This document shows, one piece after another, positions 26,550-36,078 of a stretch of DNA of 64,000 nt (its first letter is position 1; the number at the start of each line of letters is the position of its first letter). A model generated the notes under the pieces. That model was not told where the DNA came from, did not search any database, and was given only the letters and a program-made list of their open reading frames with translations. Made by a program: the position numbers and the translations under genes. Origin of the DNA: JAGQYP01 sp041392305. GTDB lineage: Bacteria > Bacteroidota > Bacteroidia > Flavobacteriales_D > Crocinitomicaceae. The DNA is taken from assembly GCA_041392305.1 (NCBI GenBank), contig JAWKMJ010000003.1, positions 1 to 64,000 of the forward strand, in the 5' to 3' direction.

Positions 26550-28697
26550 CTAAGGCTTACTGATCAGATGAACAAATCCCTGACCTTCAAACTCGGTTCC
26601 ATTCTGAGCCTTGGCTGTATAAATAAAAGAATATACGCCATCAGCACATCTTTGACCCGAATTCATATTCGTTCCATCCCATGTATCTGAAACAGAAGTG
26701 AATTCATACACCTTATTCCCCCATCGATTCACGAAAGTCGCATTAAGTTCTGACAAACCATCAGAAGGGAAAAAGAATAAATCATTGTCGCCATCTCCAT
26801 TTGGAGTAAATACGTTAGGGACTTGAATATTCGGAATTGGATAAACCGTAATGTCCTTACATAATGTATCATAACATTCAAAGTCGTTCGAAACTACCAA
26901 ACAGATAGCGTACTCATCATCATCCACGAATGTCGTATCAAAGGGAGGTTGCAAGGAATCATACCCAATGATATAAGAATTAGAGCTATTCCCATGATTC
27001 ACTGAAAAATATTGCCAGGTATTTGTCACCCTATTCGATGAATTATCTGTTACAGTAACGGTGACAGGTTGTGTCCCCTGATCTGGATTAACAGTAAAAT
27101 CAGCAATTGGGTTAAGAGAATCCACATAAACTGAATCCGAAATAATACAACCATTTTGATCGGTTACATATAAATTGTACCATCCTGGTTCTCTATTTCC
27201 AACGGTGTTTGTGTTCACAGTATCCCCACCACCAATCCATGTATACATCAGAGTGCCTGTTCCACCAGATGCTGTTCCTGAAACAGTTCCAGATCCAGGG
27301 TAAATTCCATTCGCCCTACATCTTGATGGTTGACTGGATATTGTTTGAATAGACAATAATGGTGGATTCGAAATTGTAAACTGTTTTTCAGACTCACATG
27401 CATTATCATCAAAAATTTGAACCGTGTGGGACCCTGCAAATAAATTGGATACCGGGTTTGCATTTACCGGGTTTGGTCTATTTGTCTGCCAGAAAATAGT
27501 TGTTGGTCCTTGAGATCCATGAATTACAGATACATAAGCATAACCAGTACTATCACCATGACACAAAGCATCTTTAAGTACTAGTTCAAACCACAATGAA
27601 TCAGGCTGATCCAATACTTGAGTAATTGAATCTATACATCCATTCGCATCCGTTACATACATCGTATACGTACCTGCAGCCAAAAACTCAGCGGCTGAAT
27701 TGTTTCTCGATGGATCATGTGACCAAGAATAAATGTAAGGAGTTTGACCACCAGTTACACCTGTATTGATGGAACCATCATTTTCTCCGTAACAAGTTGG
27801 ATCATTCGCAGCTTGGATTACTGGAATAATTGGATCCGGTGACCCAATTGTAATTGGAACAGTCACATCACATCCAAAATCATCAGAATACTGCACATAA
27901 TGAATACCTGAACAAAGGTTAGTAAGATTTAATGGATTGGCAATCGTTACAGTATTCCCATCTAGTGTTATGCCATTAATTACTGCTCCATCAGGATTCA
28001 ATGTCCCGTCAACTGGCACTGCTGTCAATGTAGCCGTACCATCACAAGTTCCAGGGCAAGATTCGGCATTTTCTGCAGTTACATTTGTTAAAATAAAATG
28101 GTTGGTAGAACCAATTGTTGTATCCCCCTGAGTTACACAACCGTTTCCATCGGCTACCAAGAAAGTAACCACATCTCCTGCAAACAAACTAGATGCTGTT
28201 GCTGGAGAAGGCGCTCCCGCAATTGTTGGCGTAATGAATGAAATAGTAGTACCTGCTTCGGTTACAGTAATCGACCCATTGTTTGTAGCACTTGTACCAC
28301 AAGTTGAACCTGGAGTTATCGAAACGCTGTAAGATGGTGCACTAAAATTACCTGTAAATGTTTGAGAACATCCATTTGCATCTGTTACTATGATGCTTGC
28401 GACATCTCCATCTGACAAATTCGTCACAGTTACACTTCCACCAACTCCTGTAGAGTTTGATGAAAGAATACCCGGCCCACTGTTTGTAATGATATAATTT
28501 CCTCCATTAATTGCAGGTAATCCCCCGTTTATAGTAAATGACACACCATTACCAGCAAGTGTCCCATTACATGATAAACCATTTGTTGCAGTAATTGGAC
28601 AAGTAAAAGTTAATTTAAAGGCGGCAGCTGTATCCAAATCATAACATCCGTTATTGTTTTTGTCAATGTACAGCTCATTTATATTTCCTGAAAACAT
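26550..28697 (-). CDS. C-terminal part of a frameshifted T9SS cargo protein, type B (CHU_C) sorting domain
   Basis: Open frame of 715 residues whose first ATG is internal to the original protein; it continues the gene whose 5' part is at 28883-29587. The body is a chain of SprB-like/PKD repeats, each with a DANGC-type motif (VTDANGCSQTF, VADGNGCVTQ, VTDANGCIDS, VTDQNGCIIS). The last 90 residues are the gliding-motility-associated type B sorting domain: VPNVFTPNGDGDNDLF, FVNRWGNKVYE, WDGTNMNSG and ADGVYSFIY. Such domains export the protein through T9SS and attach it at the cell surface. Whether the protein is made depends on the frame changes at 28.7-28.96 kb, which may be sequence errors. Confidence 0.85.
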   Translation of the reverse strand: MFSGNINELYIDKNNNGCYDLDTAAAFKLTFTCPITATNGLSCNGTLAGNGVSFTINGGLPAINGGNYIITNSGPGILSSNSTGVGGSVTVTNLSDGDVASIIVTDANGCSQTFTGNFSAPSYSVSITPGSTCGTSATNNGSITVTEAGTTISFITPTIAGAPSPATASSLFAGDVVTFLVADGNGCVTQGDTTIGSTNHFILTNVTAENAESCPGTCDGTATLTAVPVDGTLNPDGAVINGITLDGNTVTIANPLNLTNLCSGIHYVQYSDDFGCDVTVPITIGSPDPIIPVIQAANDPTCYGENDGSINTGVTGGQTPYIYSWSHDPSRNNSAAEFLAAGTYTMYVTDANGCIDSITQVLDQPDSLWFELVLKDALCHGDSTGYAYVSVIHGSQGPTTIFWQTNRPNPVNANPVSNLFAGSHTVQIFDDNACESEKQFTISNPPLLSIQTISSQPSRCRANGIYPGSGTVSGTASGGTGTLMYTWIGGGDTVNTNTVGNREPGWYNLYVTDQNGCIISDSVYVDSLNPIADFTVNPDQGTQPVTVTVTDNSSNRVTNTWQYFSVNHGNSSNSYIIGYDSLQPPFDTTFVDDDEYAICLVVSNDFECYDTLCKDITVYPIPNIQVPNVFTPNGDGDNDLFFFPSDGLSELNATFVNRWGNKVYEFTSVSDTWDGTNMNSGQRCADGVYSFIYTAKAQNGTEFEGQGFVHLISKP

Positions 28698-28882
28698 TAA
28701 TCCATCATCACACTGTGAGTGAATAAATCAGTTATTTCACAAACCAAAATTGTCGCTACCACTTCCTAACCATTTGATTCGCCATGTTGATCTACCATTT
28801 TTGATGAGTGCCGTGCAATCCTAAAAATCCGGATCTGAAGAAGGATCTAAGGACACAGGTTCTTGATCATAAATTAGGTACA

Positions 28883-29587
28883 TCATTTCTGCATTCCACA
28901 CCCCATCTCCAGGAGGATTACTAGGAACGGTATCATTAGTAAAGTATAATCTTGATTTAAAATCAGAAAGTCATCTCCAGGACATAAAATAGCCTCATTT
29001 CCTTGAATGAATTGCCCATTGATTTTGTATTCGAAAGTTCCTGCATCTGCTACACATGGATCTGGTGTAACAATAGAACAATCTGTTTCACCTGTTGAGC
29101 CCGCATTTAATGTCAAGTCAATATTTTGAACCTGATTGGCATAATTCGTAATCAACATCACATATACCTCTCCAACTTGAGCACTTGGTATATTCGGAGT
29201 TTCGTTATTAGTTGATGAATAAGAACAATCCACTTCAGGAGCTCCAGCTGCCACTCCCATCTGCCCACAATTAGCTTGTGCAGTTGCTAAATCGGCAAAA
29301 GGTCCCCAAATAATAAAATCAATATCTTGAGGAGCGGATAAAGTCATATCCAATGATCCTGACTGTGAAATCTCAAAGAAATACCAAGTAGGATTTGGAC
29401 TTGTAAATAGACAACCGTAATCATTTCCTGGATCCTGTGTTGATGCAGCAGGAACATTTGATTGTGCTTGAAAATTCAAACCTACATCAGTACAAATTGG
29501 ATCCATATCTGCACATGTTGTATTTTGCTGTGCAAACAAGGATACACTGGAGGATAGCAGGGTAAATATAACTAGTATTTTTTTCAT
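28883..29587 (-). CDS. N-terminal part of the frameshifted T9SS cargo protein
   Basis: Open frame of 234 residues with a signal peptide (MKKILVIFTLLSSSVSLFAQ) and the N-terminal domain common in Bacteroidota surface proteins (DPGNDYGCLFTSPNPTWYF, IDFIIWGPF, YVMLITNYANQ). The last 20 or so residues are out of frame: from about 28960 the correct reading moves to another frame and gives LYFTNDTVPSNPPGDGVWNAE before further frame changes near 28825 and 28810-28720. Together with 26550-28697 it forms one gene of roughly 1000 codons. It follows a small secreted-protein gene by 8 bases. Confidence 0.8.
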   Translation of the reverse strand: MKKILVIFTLLSSSVSLFAQQNTTCADMDPICTDVGLNFQAQSNVPAASTQDPGNDYGCLFTSPNPTWYFFEISQSGSLDMTLSAPQDIDFIIWGPFADLATAQANCGQMGVAAGAPEVDCSYSSTNNETPNIPSAQVGEVYVMLITNYANQVQNIDLTLNAGSTGETDCSIVTPDPCVADAGTFEYKINGQFIQGNEAILCPGDDFLILNQDYTLLMIPFLVILLEMGCGMQK

Positions 29588-29595
29588 AATTGCGA

Positions 29596-29892
29596 TTATT
29601 TATTCTCAAGTTCTTTGATTCTCTTTCTCACTTCGGATCTAGTTTTTTCGGCATTTTTAAACCAACCAGACTCTTCCGCTTTTTTCATTTCTTCTGGATT
29701 GGATCTTATCCAAGCCTCTTTCTTATCCAATGCAGTCAAAAGGTCTTTTTTAGCCCTTAGTTCTTTTTGTTCTGCTTCGGTCAATCGACCATTCACTTCC
29801 GTTCCGTTCTTTTTAGTTACGTTTGGATTCTCCTGAGCGAATCCAAATGAAACCATTGAGAAGAAAATTGTGGTATAAATCAGTTTTTTCAT
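29596..29892 (-). CDS. small secreted protein of unknown function
   Basis: Protein of 98 residues with a signal peptide (MKKLIYTTIFFSMVSFGFAQ). The mature part is short, highly charged and helical (KELRAKKDLLTALDKKEAWIRSNPEEMKKAEESG), with no cysteines. No family recognised. It is the first gene of the transcript that also carries the type B cargo gene 8 bases downstream, so it may be linked to that protein's export or folding; that link is inference from position only. Confidence 0.75.
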   Translation of the reverse strand: MKKLIYTTIFFSMVSFGFAQENPNVTKKNGTEVNGRLTEAEQKELRAKKDLLTALDKKEAWIRSNPEEMKKAEESGWFKNAEKTRSEVRKRIKELENK

Positions 29893-30026
29893 AACATCTA
29901 TAAGGTTTAAATAGAAAACGATTTTAAATAGTACATAGTTGCTTGGTCAATGAAAATCATTTTAAACAATTGTCCAGAACTTAACAGTACATCATTTTTC
30001 TGTTTGATTTCTAAATAGCAAAATAC

Positions 30027-30056
30027 AAAAAAAAGCGGAAGTTACACCTCCGCTTT
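30027..30056 (-). terminator. intrinsic terminator after aconitase gene
   Basis: AAAGCGGA (30032-30039) pairs with TCCGCTTT (30049-30056). On the minus strand the hairpin is followed by a run of eight T. It lies 22 bases past the aconitase stop. Confidence 0.8.
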
Positions 30057-30077
30057 GTTATATAATTCCTCTTTTCT

Positions 30078-32351
30078 TTAAGCTTCTTGAGCTTGTTCTT
30101 TAATCAAGTTTAGTGCAGAACCTGCCTTGAACCATTCAATTTGCTGTGAATTATATGTATGATTACACATAACGATATCTTTTGAACCATCCTTGTGAAC
30201 AACCTCTAAAGTCAATTGCTTTCCTGGGGCAAAATCAGCCAAATCAACAAAATTAAAAGTATCATCTTCTTTTATCTTGTCATAGTCCGACTCATTCATA
30301 AATGTAAGACCAAGCATTCCTTGCTTCTTAAGGTTCGTCTCATGAATTCTTGCAAATGATTTTACAATAACCGCTCTTACTCCTAAATGTCGTGGCTCCA
30401 TAGCGGCATGCTCTCTTGAAGAACCTTCTCCATAATTATGATCTCCAACAACAATCGAAGGAACTCCGGCAGCTTTGTATGCTCTTGCAGTTGCAGGTAC
30501 TTCTCCCTTATCACCGGTTAATTGGTTCACCACTTCATTCGTTGCACCACCGAAAGCATTTACAGCACCAATCAAACAATTATTTGAAATATTGTCTAGA
30601 TGCCCTCGATATCTCAACCAAGGACCAGCCATTGAAATGTGATCCGTAGTACATTTTCCTTGAGCCTTAATCAATAATTTGGCTCCCATAATATTTTGAC
30701 CGTCCCAAGCAGGGAATGGAGATAACAATTGAAGTCTGTCCGAATCAGGTTTAACAACAACCTCTACTCCAGAACCATCTGCCGCAGGCGCTTGATATCC
30801 ATTATCTTCTACAGCAAATCCCTTTTCTGGCAATTCGTATCCTGTTGGAGGATCTAGCATGACATCTTCTCCATTTTTATTTTTCAATGTATCCGTCATG
30901 GGATTAAAATCTAATCTGCCAGAAATTGCTATTGCCGCTACCATCTCAGGAGACGCTACAAATGCATGTGTGTTTGGATTTCCATCTGCTCTCTTGGCAA
31001 AGTTTCTATTGAATGAGTGAACGATGCTATTTTTAGGAGCATTCTTTGGATCTGAATATCTAGCCCATTGACCAATACAAGGTCCGCAAGCATTTGTAAA
31101 AATTGTAGCATCTAAATCTTCAAAAGTCTTAAGTAGTCCATCTCTTTCAGCAGTATATCTCACTTGTTCTGAACCTGGATTGATTCCAAACTGAGCTTTT
31201 GTTTCTAACCCCTTGTCTACAGCTTGTTTTGCAATAGAGGCTGCTCTGGATAAATCTTCATAAGAAGAATTGGTACATGAACCAATCAATCCCCATTCAA
31301 CCTCTAATGGCCATCCATTTTCATTTGCTTTTTTATTCATCGACCCAACTTCAGTAGCTAAATCTGGCGTAAATGGACCATTCAAATGAGGTTTCAAATC
31401 AGTTAAATTGATTTCAATTACCTGATCGAAGTATTTTTCTGGATTTGCGTAAACCTCAGCATCTCCTGTTAAATGTTCTGCAATTTTATCTGCTGCATCC
31501 ACCACTTCTTGTCGTCCTGTTGAAGCTAAATACCTCCTCATGGAATCATCATATCCAAACGTTGAAGTCGTAGCTCCGATTTCCGCTCCCATATTACAAA
31601 TGGTTCCTTTTCCTGTACATGACAAGTTCTGAGCTCCTTCACCAAAATATTCAACGATACATCCCGTACCACCTTTTACGGTAAGAATCTCAGCTACTTT
31701 TAAAATTACATCCTTTGGTGCAGTCCATCCATTCAATTCTCCTGTTAGCTTAACACCAATTAATTTCGGAAATTTCAATTCCCACGCCATTCCTGCCATC
31801 ACATCAACGGCATCTGCTCCACCAACACCTACTGCAACCATACCAAGTCCACCAGCATTTACAGTATGGGAGTCTGTTCCTATCATCATTCCTCCAGGAA
31901 AGGCATAATTTTCCAAAACAACCTGGTGGATAATCCCTGCACCTGGTTTCCAAAATCCAATTCCGTATTTGTTACACACTGAAGAAAGAAAGTTAAATAC
32001 TTCATTATTGGTGTTCATTGATTCCTGCAAATCTTTAGAAGCCCCTAATCTTGCTTGAATTAAATGATCTGCATGAGCAGTCGAAGGCACTGCAACTTTT
32101 GCTTTTCCTGCTTGCATAAATTGAAGTAATGCCATTTGAGCGGTTGCATCCTGCATCGCTACTCTATCTGGAGCAAAATCCACATAGGAACCTCCTCTTT
32201 CATAGCTCTGAGTTGCATTTCCATCCCACAAGTGAGAATAAAGAATTTTTTCTGCTAATGTTAAGGGCTTTCCAACCACCTTTCTTGCTGCCTCTACACG
32301 TGAAGGTATTCTTTCATATACCTTTTTGATCATATCTATATCAAACACCAT
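30078..32351 (-). CDS. acn: aconitate hydratase, mitochondrial-like type
   Basis: TCA-cycle enzyme that isomerises citrate to isocitrate on a [4Fe-4S] cluster. Protein of 757 residues, the length of the eukaryotic mitochondrial-type form found in Bacteroidota rather than the 890-residue AcnA. Cluster cysteines are in GSCTNSSYED and NACGPCIGQW. Other landmarks: IGTDSHTVNAGGLGM, HSFNRNFAKRADG, and in the swivel domain GDHNYGEGSSREHAA. It starts with MVFDIDMIKKVYERIP. Transcribed alone, divergent from msrB across a 152-base gap. Confidence 0.96.
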   Translation of the reverse strand: MVFDIDMIKKVYERIPSRVEAARKVVGKPLTLAEKILYSHLWDGNATQSYERGGSYVDFAPDRVAMQDATAQMALLQFMQAGKAKVAVPSTAHADHLIQARLGASKDLQESMNTNNEVFNFLSSVCNKYGIGFWKPGAGIIHQVVLENYAFPGGMMIGTDSHTVNAGGLGMVAVGVGGADAVDVMAGMAWELKFPKLIGVKLTGELNGWTAPKDVILKVAEILTVKGGTGCIVEYFGEGAQNLSCTGKGTICNMGAEIGATTSTFGYDDSMRRYLASTGRQEVVDAADKIAEHLTGDAEVYANPEKYFDQVIEINLTDLKPHLNGPFTPDLATEVGSMNKKANENGWPLEVEWGLIGSCTNSSYEDLSRAASIAKQAVDKGLETKAQFGINPGSEQVRYTAERDGLLKTFEDLDATIFTNACGPCIGQWARYSDPKNAPKNSIVHSFNRNFAKRADGNPNTHAFVASPEMVAAIAISGRLDFNPMTDTLKNKNGEDVMLDPPTGYELPEKGFAVEDNGYQAPAADGSGVEVVVKPDSDRLQLLSPFPAWDGQNIMGAKLLIKAQGKCTTDHISMAGPWLRYRGHLDNISNNCLIGAVNAFGGATNEVVNQLTGDKGEVPATARAYKAAGVPSIVVGDHNYGEGSSREHAAMEPRHLGVRAVIVKSFARIHETNLKKQGMLGLTFMNESDYDKIKEDDTFNFVDLADFAPGKQLTLEVVHKDGSKDIVMCNHTYNSQQIEWFKAGSALNLIKEQAQEA

Positions 32352-32503
32352 ATTTTGAACTTTTTGTTTTGTTTTTGTTATTCTATTTGAAATCCAAGGT
32401 TCGCGAATTTAAAAATTCTATGATTCATTTAAAAACGAATACGTAAGAAATTGGAACCATTTTCGACTATTAATTAAGGAATCAAACTAAAAATAAACTC
32501 TGT

Positions 32504-32980
32504 ATGATTAAAATTTCATTAGCCATTTTGACATTTATAGCTCTTTCATTTTTTCAAAACAAGGATTCAGAAAAATTTCCTATCAAAAAAAGAGTGGTAA
32601 AAACTGATCAGGAATGGGAGAAAATACTATCTCCACAAGCATATCAAATTGCACGTCTCAAAGGAACTGAGAAAGCTTTTTCGCATCCCTATAATTCAAA
32701 TTATTTAAAAGGCCATTACACGTGCATCGCCTGTGGTAATGTCCTGTTTCTTTCAAAACACAAATTCGATTCCGGTACAGGTTGGCCCAGTTTTTACGAT
32801 GAAGCTTCGGATACAAGTCTCTACAAAAAAGCTGAATTTTCGAGTTGGGATCCGTACTATGAATTATTGTGTATGAAATGTGATGCTCATTTAGGGCATG
32901 TTTTCAACGATGGACCTGAACCAACTGGAAAAAGATATTGTATTAATGGAACCATTTTAAAATTTATTAGACATGAATAA
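32504..32980 (+). CDS. msrB: exported peptide-methionine (R)-S-oxide reductase MsrB
   Basis: Repairs methionine-R-sulphoxide in proteins. An N-terminal hydrophobic stretch (about 3-18) predicts export to the periplasm. Zinc cysteines are C74/C77 (CIACG) and C123/C126 (CMKC). The substrate loop is GTGWPSFYDEA (91-101), and the catalytic cysteine is C146 in KRYCINGT, where most relatives have RYCINS. The stop overlaps msrA by 8 bases, making a two-gene operon for periplasmic methionine repair of both stereoisomers. Confidence 0.95.
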   Translation: MIKISLAILTFIALSFFQNKDSEKFPIKKRVVKTDQEWEKILSPQAYQIARLKGTEKAFSHPYNSNYLKGHYTCIACGNVLFLSKHKFDSGTGWPSFYDEASDTSLYKKAEFSSWDPYYELLCMKCDAHLGHVFNDGPEPTGKRYCINGTILKFIRHE

Positions 32981-33602
32981 GCAAATTCTATTAATTTTAA
33001 TTTTATTAATCTCAAATGTTAGCTGTATCTCACAAACTAAAAGGGAATCTATGGATAATGAAAATGTAAAAAATCTGGAAACTGCCACATTCGGTGCTGG
33101 CTGCTTCTGGTGTGTTGAAGCCATTTTTCAGGATGTAAAAGGTGTTTATTCTGTAAAACCAGGTTATACTGGAGGACATAAAGAAAACCCAACTTATAAA
33201 GAAGTTTGTACGGGATCTACCGGACATGCTGAAGTTGCTCAAATTAAGTTTGATCCGAAAGTGGTTAGTTTCGATAAACTGCTGGAAATTTTCTGGTATA
33301 CCCACGACCCTACTACGCTTAATAGACAAGGTGCTGATGTAGGTACACAATACAGATCAGCAATCTTTTTTCATTCTGAAGAACAAAAAATTAAAGCAGA
33401 AGCTTACAAAGCGAAACTGGAGGAATTAAATGTATATCCCAACCCCATAGTTACCGAAATTGTTAAGTTTGATGTCTTTTATGAAGCGGAAAACTACCAC
33501 AATGATTATTATTCAAATAATCCAGAGCAAGGATACTGCAAAATGGTCATCAAACCGAAAATTGAAAAATTCAAAAAAGCATTTGAAAAAGAACTCAAAT
33601 AG
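32973..33602 (+). CDS. msrA: lipoprotein-type peptide-methionine (S)-S-oxide reductase MsrA
   Basis: Reduces methionine-S-sulphoxide. The N-terminus is a lipoprotein signal with lipobox ISNVSC (C18), so the enzyme is probably tethered to the membrane and faces the periplasm. The catalytic motif GCFWC has C44 as nucleophile and C47. Further landmarks are GYTGGHKENPTYKEVCTGSTGHAE and YHNDYYSNNPEQGYC with the resolving cysteine. Overlaps msrB by 8 bases; a strong terminator follows. Confidence 0.95.
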   Translation: MNKQILLILILLISNVSCISQTKRESMDNENVKNLETATFGAGCFWCVEAIFQDVKGVYSVKPGYTGGHKENPTYKEVCTGSTGHAEVAQIKFDPKVVSFDKLLEIFWYTHDPTTLNRQGADVGTQYRSAIFFHSEEQKIKAEAYKAKLEELNVYPNPIVTEIVKFDVFYEAENYHNDYYSNNPEQGYCKMVIKPKIEKFKKAFEKELK

Positions 33603-33612
33603 TTTGAACAAT

Positions 33613-33645
33613 AAAAAAGCCCTGAAACGTCAGGGCTTTTTTTTT
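33613..33645. terminator. bidirectional terminator between msrA and pdhC
   Basis: AGCCCTGA (33618-33625) and TCAGGGCT (33630-33637) form a perfect stem with an A run before and a T run after. It lies between convergent genes and can serve both strands. Confidence 0.85.
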
Positions 33646-33662
33646 ATAATTAGCTCTTTTAT

Positions 33663-34922
33663 TTAAACCAACATTCTTACTGGATCTTCCAAGAATCCTT
33701 TTAAAGTTTGCAAGAATTCGGAACCTACCGCTCCGTCCACAACTCTGTGATCACAAGACAAACTCAACATCATTACGTTTCCTGGAACAACTTCTCCATT
33801 CTTTACAACTGGAGTTTGCTTGATCTGTCCAACTGACAGAATACATCCATTTGGAGGATTGATAATAGAAGTAAAATCTTCAATTCCATACATTCCTAAA
33901 TTGGATACTGCAAAAGTTCCACCCTGCATTTCTTCCGGAAGAATTTTCTTTGACCTTGCTCTTCCAGCTAGATCTTTAATTTCTTCTCCAATTTGCGCGA
34001 TTCCTTTTGTATCAGTAAACCTAACAACCGGAACTACCAATCCTTCTTCCACTGCAACTGCAACGCCTACATGAATGTGATTATTGTAACGAATATAATC
34101 CCCCATCCAATCTGCATTTACTTTTGGGTGTTTTCTTAAAGCAGCAGCCACTGCTTTTATCACCATATCATTGAAAGAAATCTTAACATCTCCATTTCCG
34201 TTGATCGCTTTTCTTGCAGCTATTGCGTTATCCATATCCACTTCCATTTTTAAATAGAAGTGAGGCGCTGAAAATTTCGAAGCTGTAAGCGCTTTTGCAA
34301 TGGCCTTCCTCATTTGAGAATTTGGAACATCTGTATAGGATTCTTGACCCACAGGACCTGCAAAGGAGGCTGCTGGTTGATAATTTTCCACGTCTCTTTT
34401 AACTATTCTTCCTCCATCACCTGACCCTTGGATTTGATTAATATTCAATCCTTTTTCTTCTGCCATTTTCTTGGCTAAAGGAGAAGCAAAAACTCGCCCA
34501 TTCCCACTACTAACTGGTACTGGTACTGGCGCTGGAGTAGACACAGCCACAGGAGCAACAACCTCTTCTTTCACTACTGGTGCTGCAACCGGTTCTGGGC
34601 TTGGAGATGATTTCTCTTCTTTCGGTTCTTCCTTTGGAGTTGCATTTGCTGAAGCATTTTTCAATACATCATCAATATTCTCACCTTTCTCACCAATTAC
34701 AGCTAATACTGCATTTACTGGAGCTGAACCTCCTTTTTCAACACCTATGTGAAGTAGAATTCCATCATAAAATGATTCAAACTCCATAGTTGCTTTATCT
34801 GTTTCAATTTCAGCAAGAATATCTCCTTCTGAAACCTTATCTCCTACCTTTGCATGCCATTCAGCTACAACACCTTCTGTCATTGTATCTGAAAGCTTTG
34901 GCATTAAAATAACTTCAGCCAT
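33663..34922 (-). CDS. pdhC: pyruvate dehydrogenase E2, dihydrolipoamide acetyltransferase
   Basis: Core of the pyruvate dehydrogenase complex; passes the acetyl group from E1 to coenzyme A. One lipoyl domain (residues 1-78) with lipoylated lysine K43 in EIETDKATMEF; an Ala/Pro/Val-rich linker (about 88-138); the E3/E1-binding domain (FASPLAKKMAEEKGLN, near 145-180); and the catalytic domain ending in LSCDHRVVDGAVG with the active-site histidine. Length 419 with a single lipoyl domain is typical here. It lies 23 bases downstream of pdhA. The E1 beta and E3 genes are not in the window. Confidence 0.96.
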   Translation of the reverse strand: MAEVILMPKLSDTMTEGVVAEWHAKVGDKVSEGDILAEIETDKATMEFESFYDGILLHIGVEKGGSAPVNAVLAVIGEKGENIDDVLKNASANATPKEEPKEEKSSPSPEPVAAPVVKEEVVAPVAVSTPAPVPVPVSSGNGRVFASPLAKKMAEEKGLNINQIQGSGDGGRIVKRDVENYQPAASFAGPVGQESYTDVPNSQMRKAIAKALTASKFSAPHFYLKMEVDMDNAIAARKAINGNGDVKISFNDMVIKAVAAALRKHPKVNADWMGDYIRYNNHIHVGVAVAVEEGLVVPVVRFTDTKGIAQIGEEIKDLAGRARSKKILPEEMQGGTFAVSNLGMYGIEDFTSIINPPNGCILSVGQIKQTPVVKNGEVVPGNVMMLSLSCDHRVVDGAVGSEFLQTLKGFLEDPVRMLV

Positions 34923-34945
34923 TTTTTAGTAATCCCTAATTATGA

Positions 34946-36019
34946 TTAATCAATAAACTCTTTTACATACGGATAATCTTCCTGATCATACACATCTTTG
35001 TATAACTCGTCTGGAGTTGGTTCGGGTGACTCTTCCGCAAATTTCACAGATTCTTCAACCTCCTTTTTAACCCAATCCTGAATATCCTGAATTTCTTTTT
35101 CTGTAAGAAGTTTGTTCTCTACAATAGTCTTAAGAACTTTTTCTATAGGATCTTCATCCTGATATTTTTTCACTTCTTCTTTAGTTCTGTATTTCTGAGG
35201 GTCAGACATGGAATGCCCTTTGTATCTATATGTTCTGATATCCAAAAGCATTGGTCCATCTCCCTTTCTAACTTTCTTGCAAGCTTCTTCAATAGCTTCA
35301 TGTACCGCCTCAACTGTCATCCCGTCTACTACCATGGAAGGCATTTCATAAGAATCTCCTAGTTTGGATAAGTCTACAACGTTTGAAGTTCTTTCTACAG
35401 AAGTTCCCATGGCGTAATTATTATTTTCTACAATAAAAATTGCCGGAATCTTCCATGTCATGGCCATGTTAAACGTTTCATGTAAAGCCCCTTGTCTGGC
35501 AGCTCCGTCTCCAAAAGAAACAAAAGTCACCGCATCAGACCCATTGTATTTGTCTGCAAATGCAATACCTGCTCCCATTGGTATTTGAGCCCCAACAATA
35601 CCATGTCCTCCCATGAAATTGACATCCTTATCAAAGAAGTGCATAGAACCACCTTTTCCTTTAGAACAACCAGTGATTTTACCGTATAATTCTGCCATTA
35701 ATTTTCTAGGGTCAGTCCCCATAGCAATTGGGTGACCATGAGATCTATAAGCTGTCATGTGTTTATCATCTTTTCTACATGCCGAGACAGTTCCACATAC
35801 TACCGCTTCCTGACCAATATACAAGTGACAAAATCCACCAAATTTCTGTTGGATATATAATTTTGATGCAGTTTCCTCAAATTTTCTGATCAATAACATT
35901 GACTTATACCAGCTAACATATTGATCCTTTGAATACTTTAATTTTGACTTCACTGCCTTGGAAGTTGTTGATTTTTTGTTGGTTGTAGCTTTGGGCTTAA
36001 CCGCTGTTTTTCCTGCCAT
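34946..36019 (-). CDS. pdhA: pyruvate dehydrogenase E1 alpha subunit
   Basis: Thiamine-diphosphate subunit that decarboxylates pyruvate. The domain begins near YKSMLLIRKFEETASKLY, with GFCHLYIGQEAV, YRSHGHPIAMG, the thiamine diphosphate/magnesium motif FGDGAARQG...NNNYAMGT, and the phosphorylation-loop-like YRYKGHSMSDPQKYR. The frame is open to a TTG at 36049, but that lies in the -7 promoter box; the ATG at 36019 (MAGKTAVKPKATTNKK) is preferred. The first 30 residues are a Lys/Thr/Ser-rich tail, probably disordered. Gene order pdhA-pdhC next to cdd, ispF and porV resembles what is known from flavobacteria. Confidence 0.96.
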   Translation of the reverse strand: MAGKTAVKPKATTNKKSTTSKAVKSKLKYSKDQYVSWYKSMLLIRKFEETASKLYIQQKFGGFCHLYIGQEAVVCGTVSACRKDDKHMTAYRSHGHPIAMGTDPRKLMAELYGKITGCSKGKGGSMHFFDKDVNFMGGHGIVGAQIPMGAGIAFADKYNGSDAVTFVSFGDGAARQGALHETFNMAMTWKIPAIFIVENNNYAMGTSVERTSNVVDLSKLGDSYEMPSMVVDGMTVEAVHEAIEEACKKVRKGDGPMLLDIRTYRYKGHSMSDPQKYRTKEEVKKYQDEDPIEKVLKTIVENKLLTEKEIQDIQDWVKKEVEESVKFAEESPEPTPDELYKDVYDQEDYPYVKEFID

Positions 36020-36046
36020 AGCAAAAGATGTTTTAACGTCAGAGAG

Positions 36047-36054
36047 CAAATATA
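36047..36054 (-). promoter_or_regulatory. -7 promoter element for pdhA
   Basis: The complement reads TATATTTG, an exact TAnnTTTG match, ending 27 bases before the ATG at 36019 and lying downstream of the cdd stop. It shows pdhA-pdhC can be transcribed separately from the upstream genes. Confidence 0.5.
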
Positions 36055-36078
36055 TAATATTTTTAGTTGAGCATAGAA

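Noticed and set aside
36020..36049. Extended N-terminus of pdhA from TTG at 36049
   Set aside because: The TTG lies in the TATATTTG promoter box; the ATG at 36019 gives a sensible start downstream of it.
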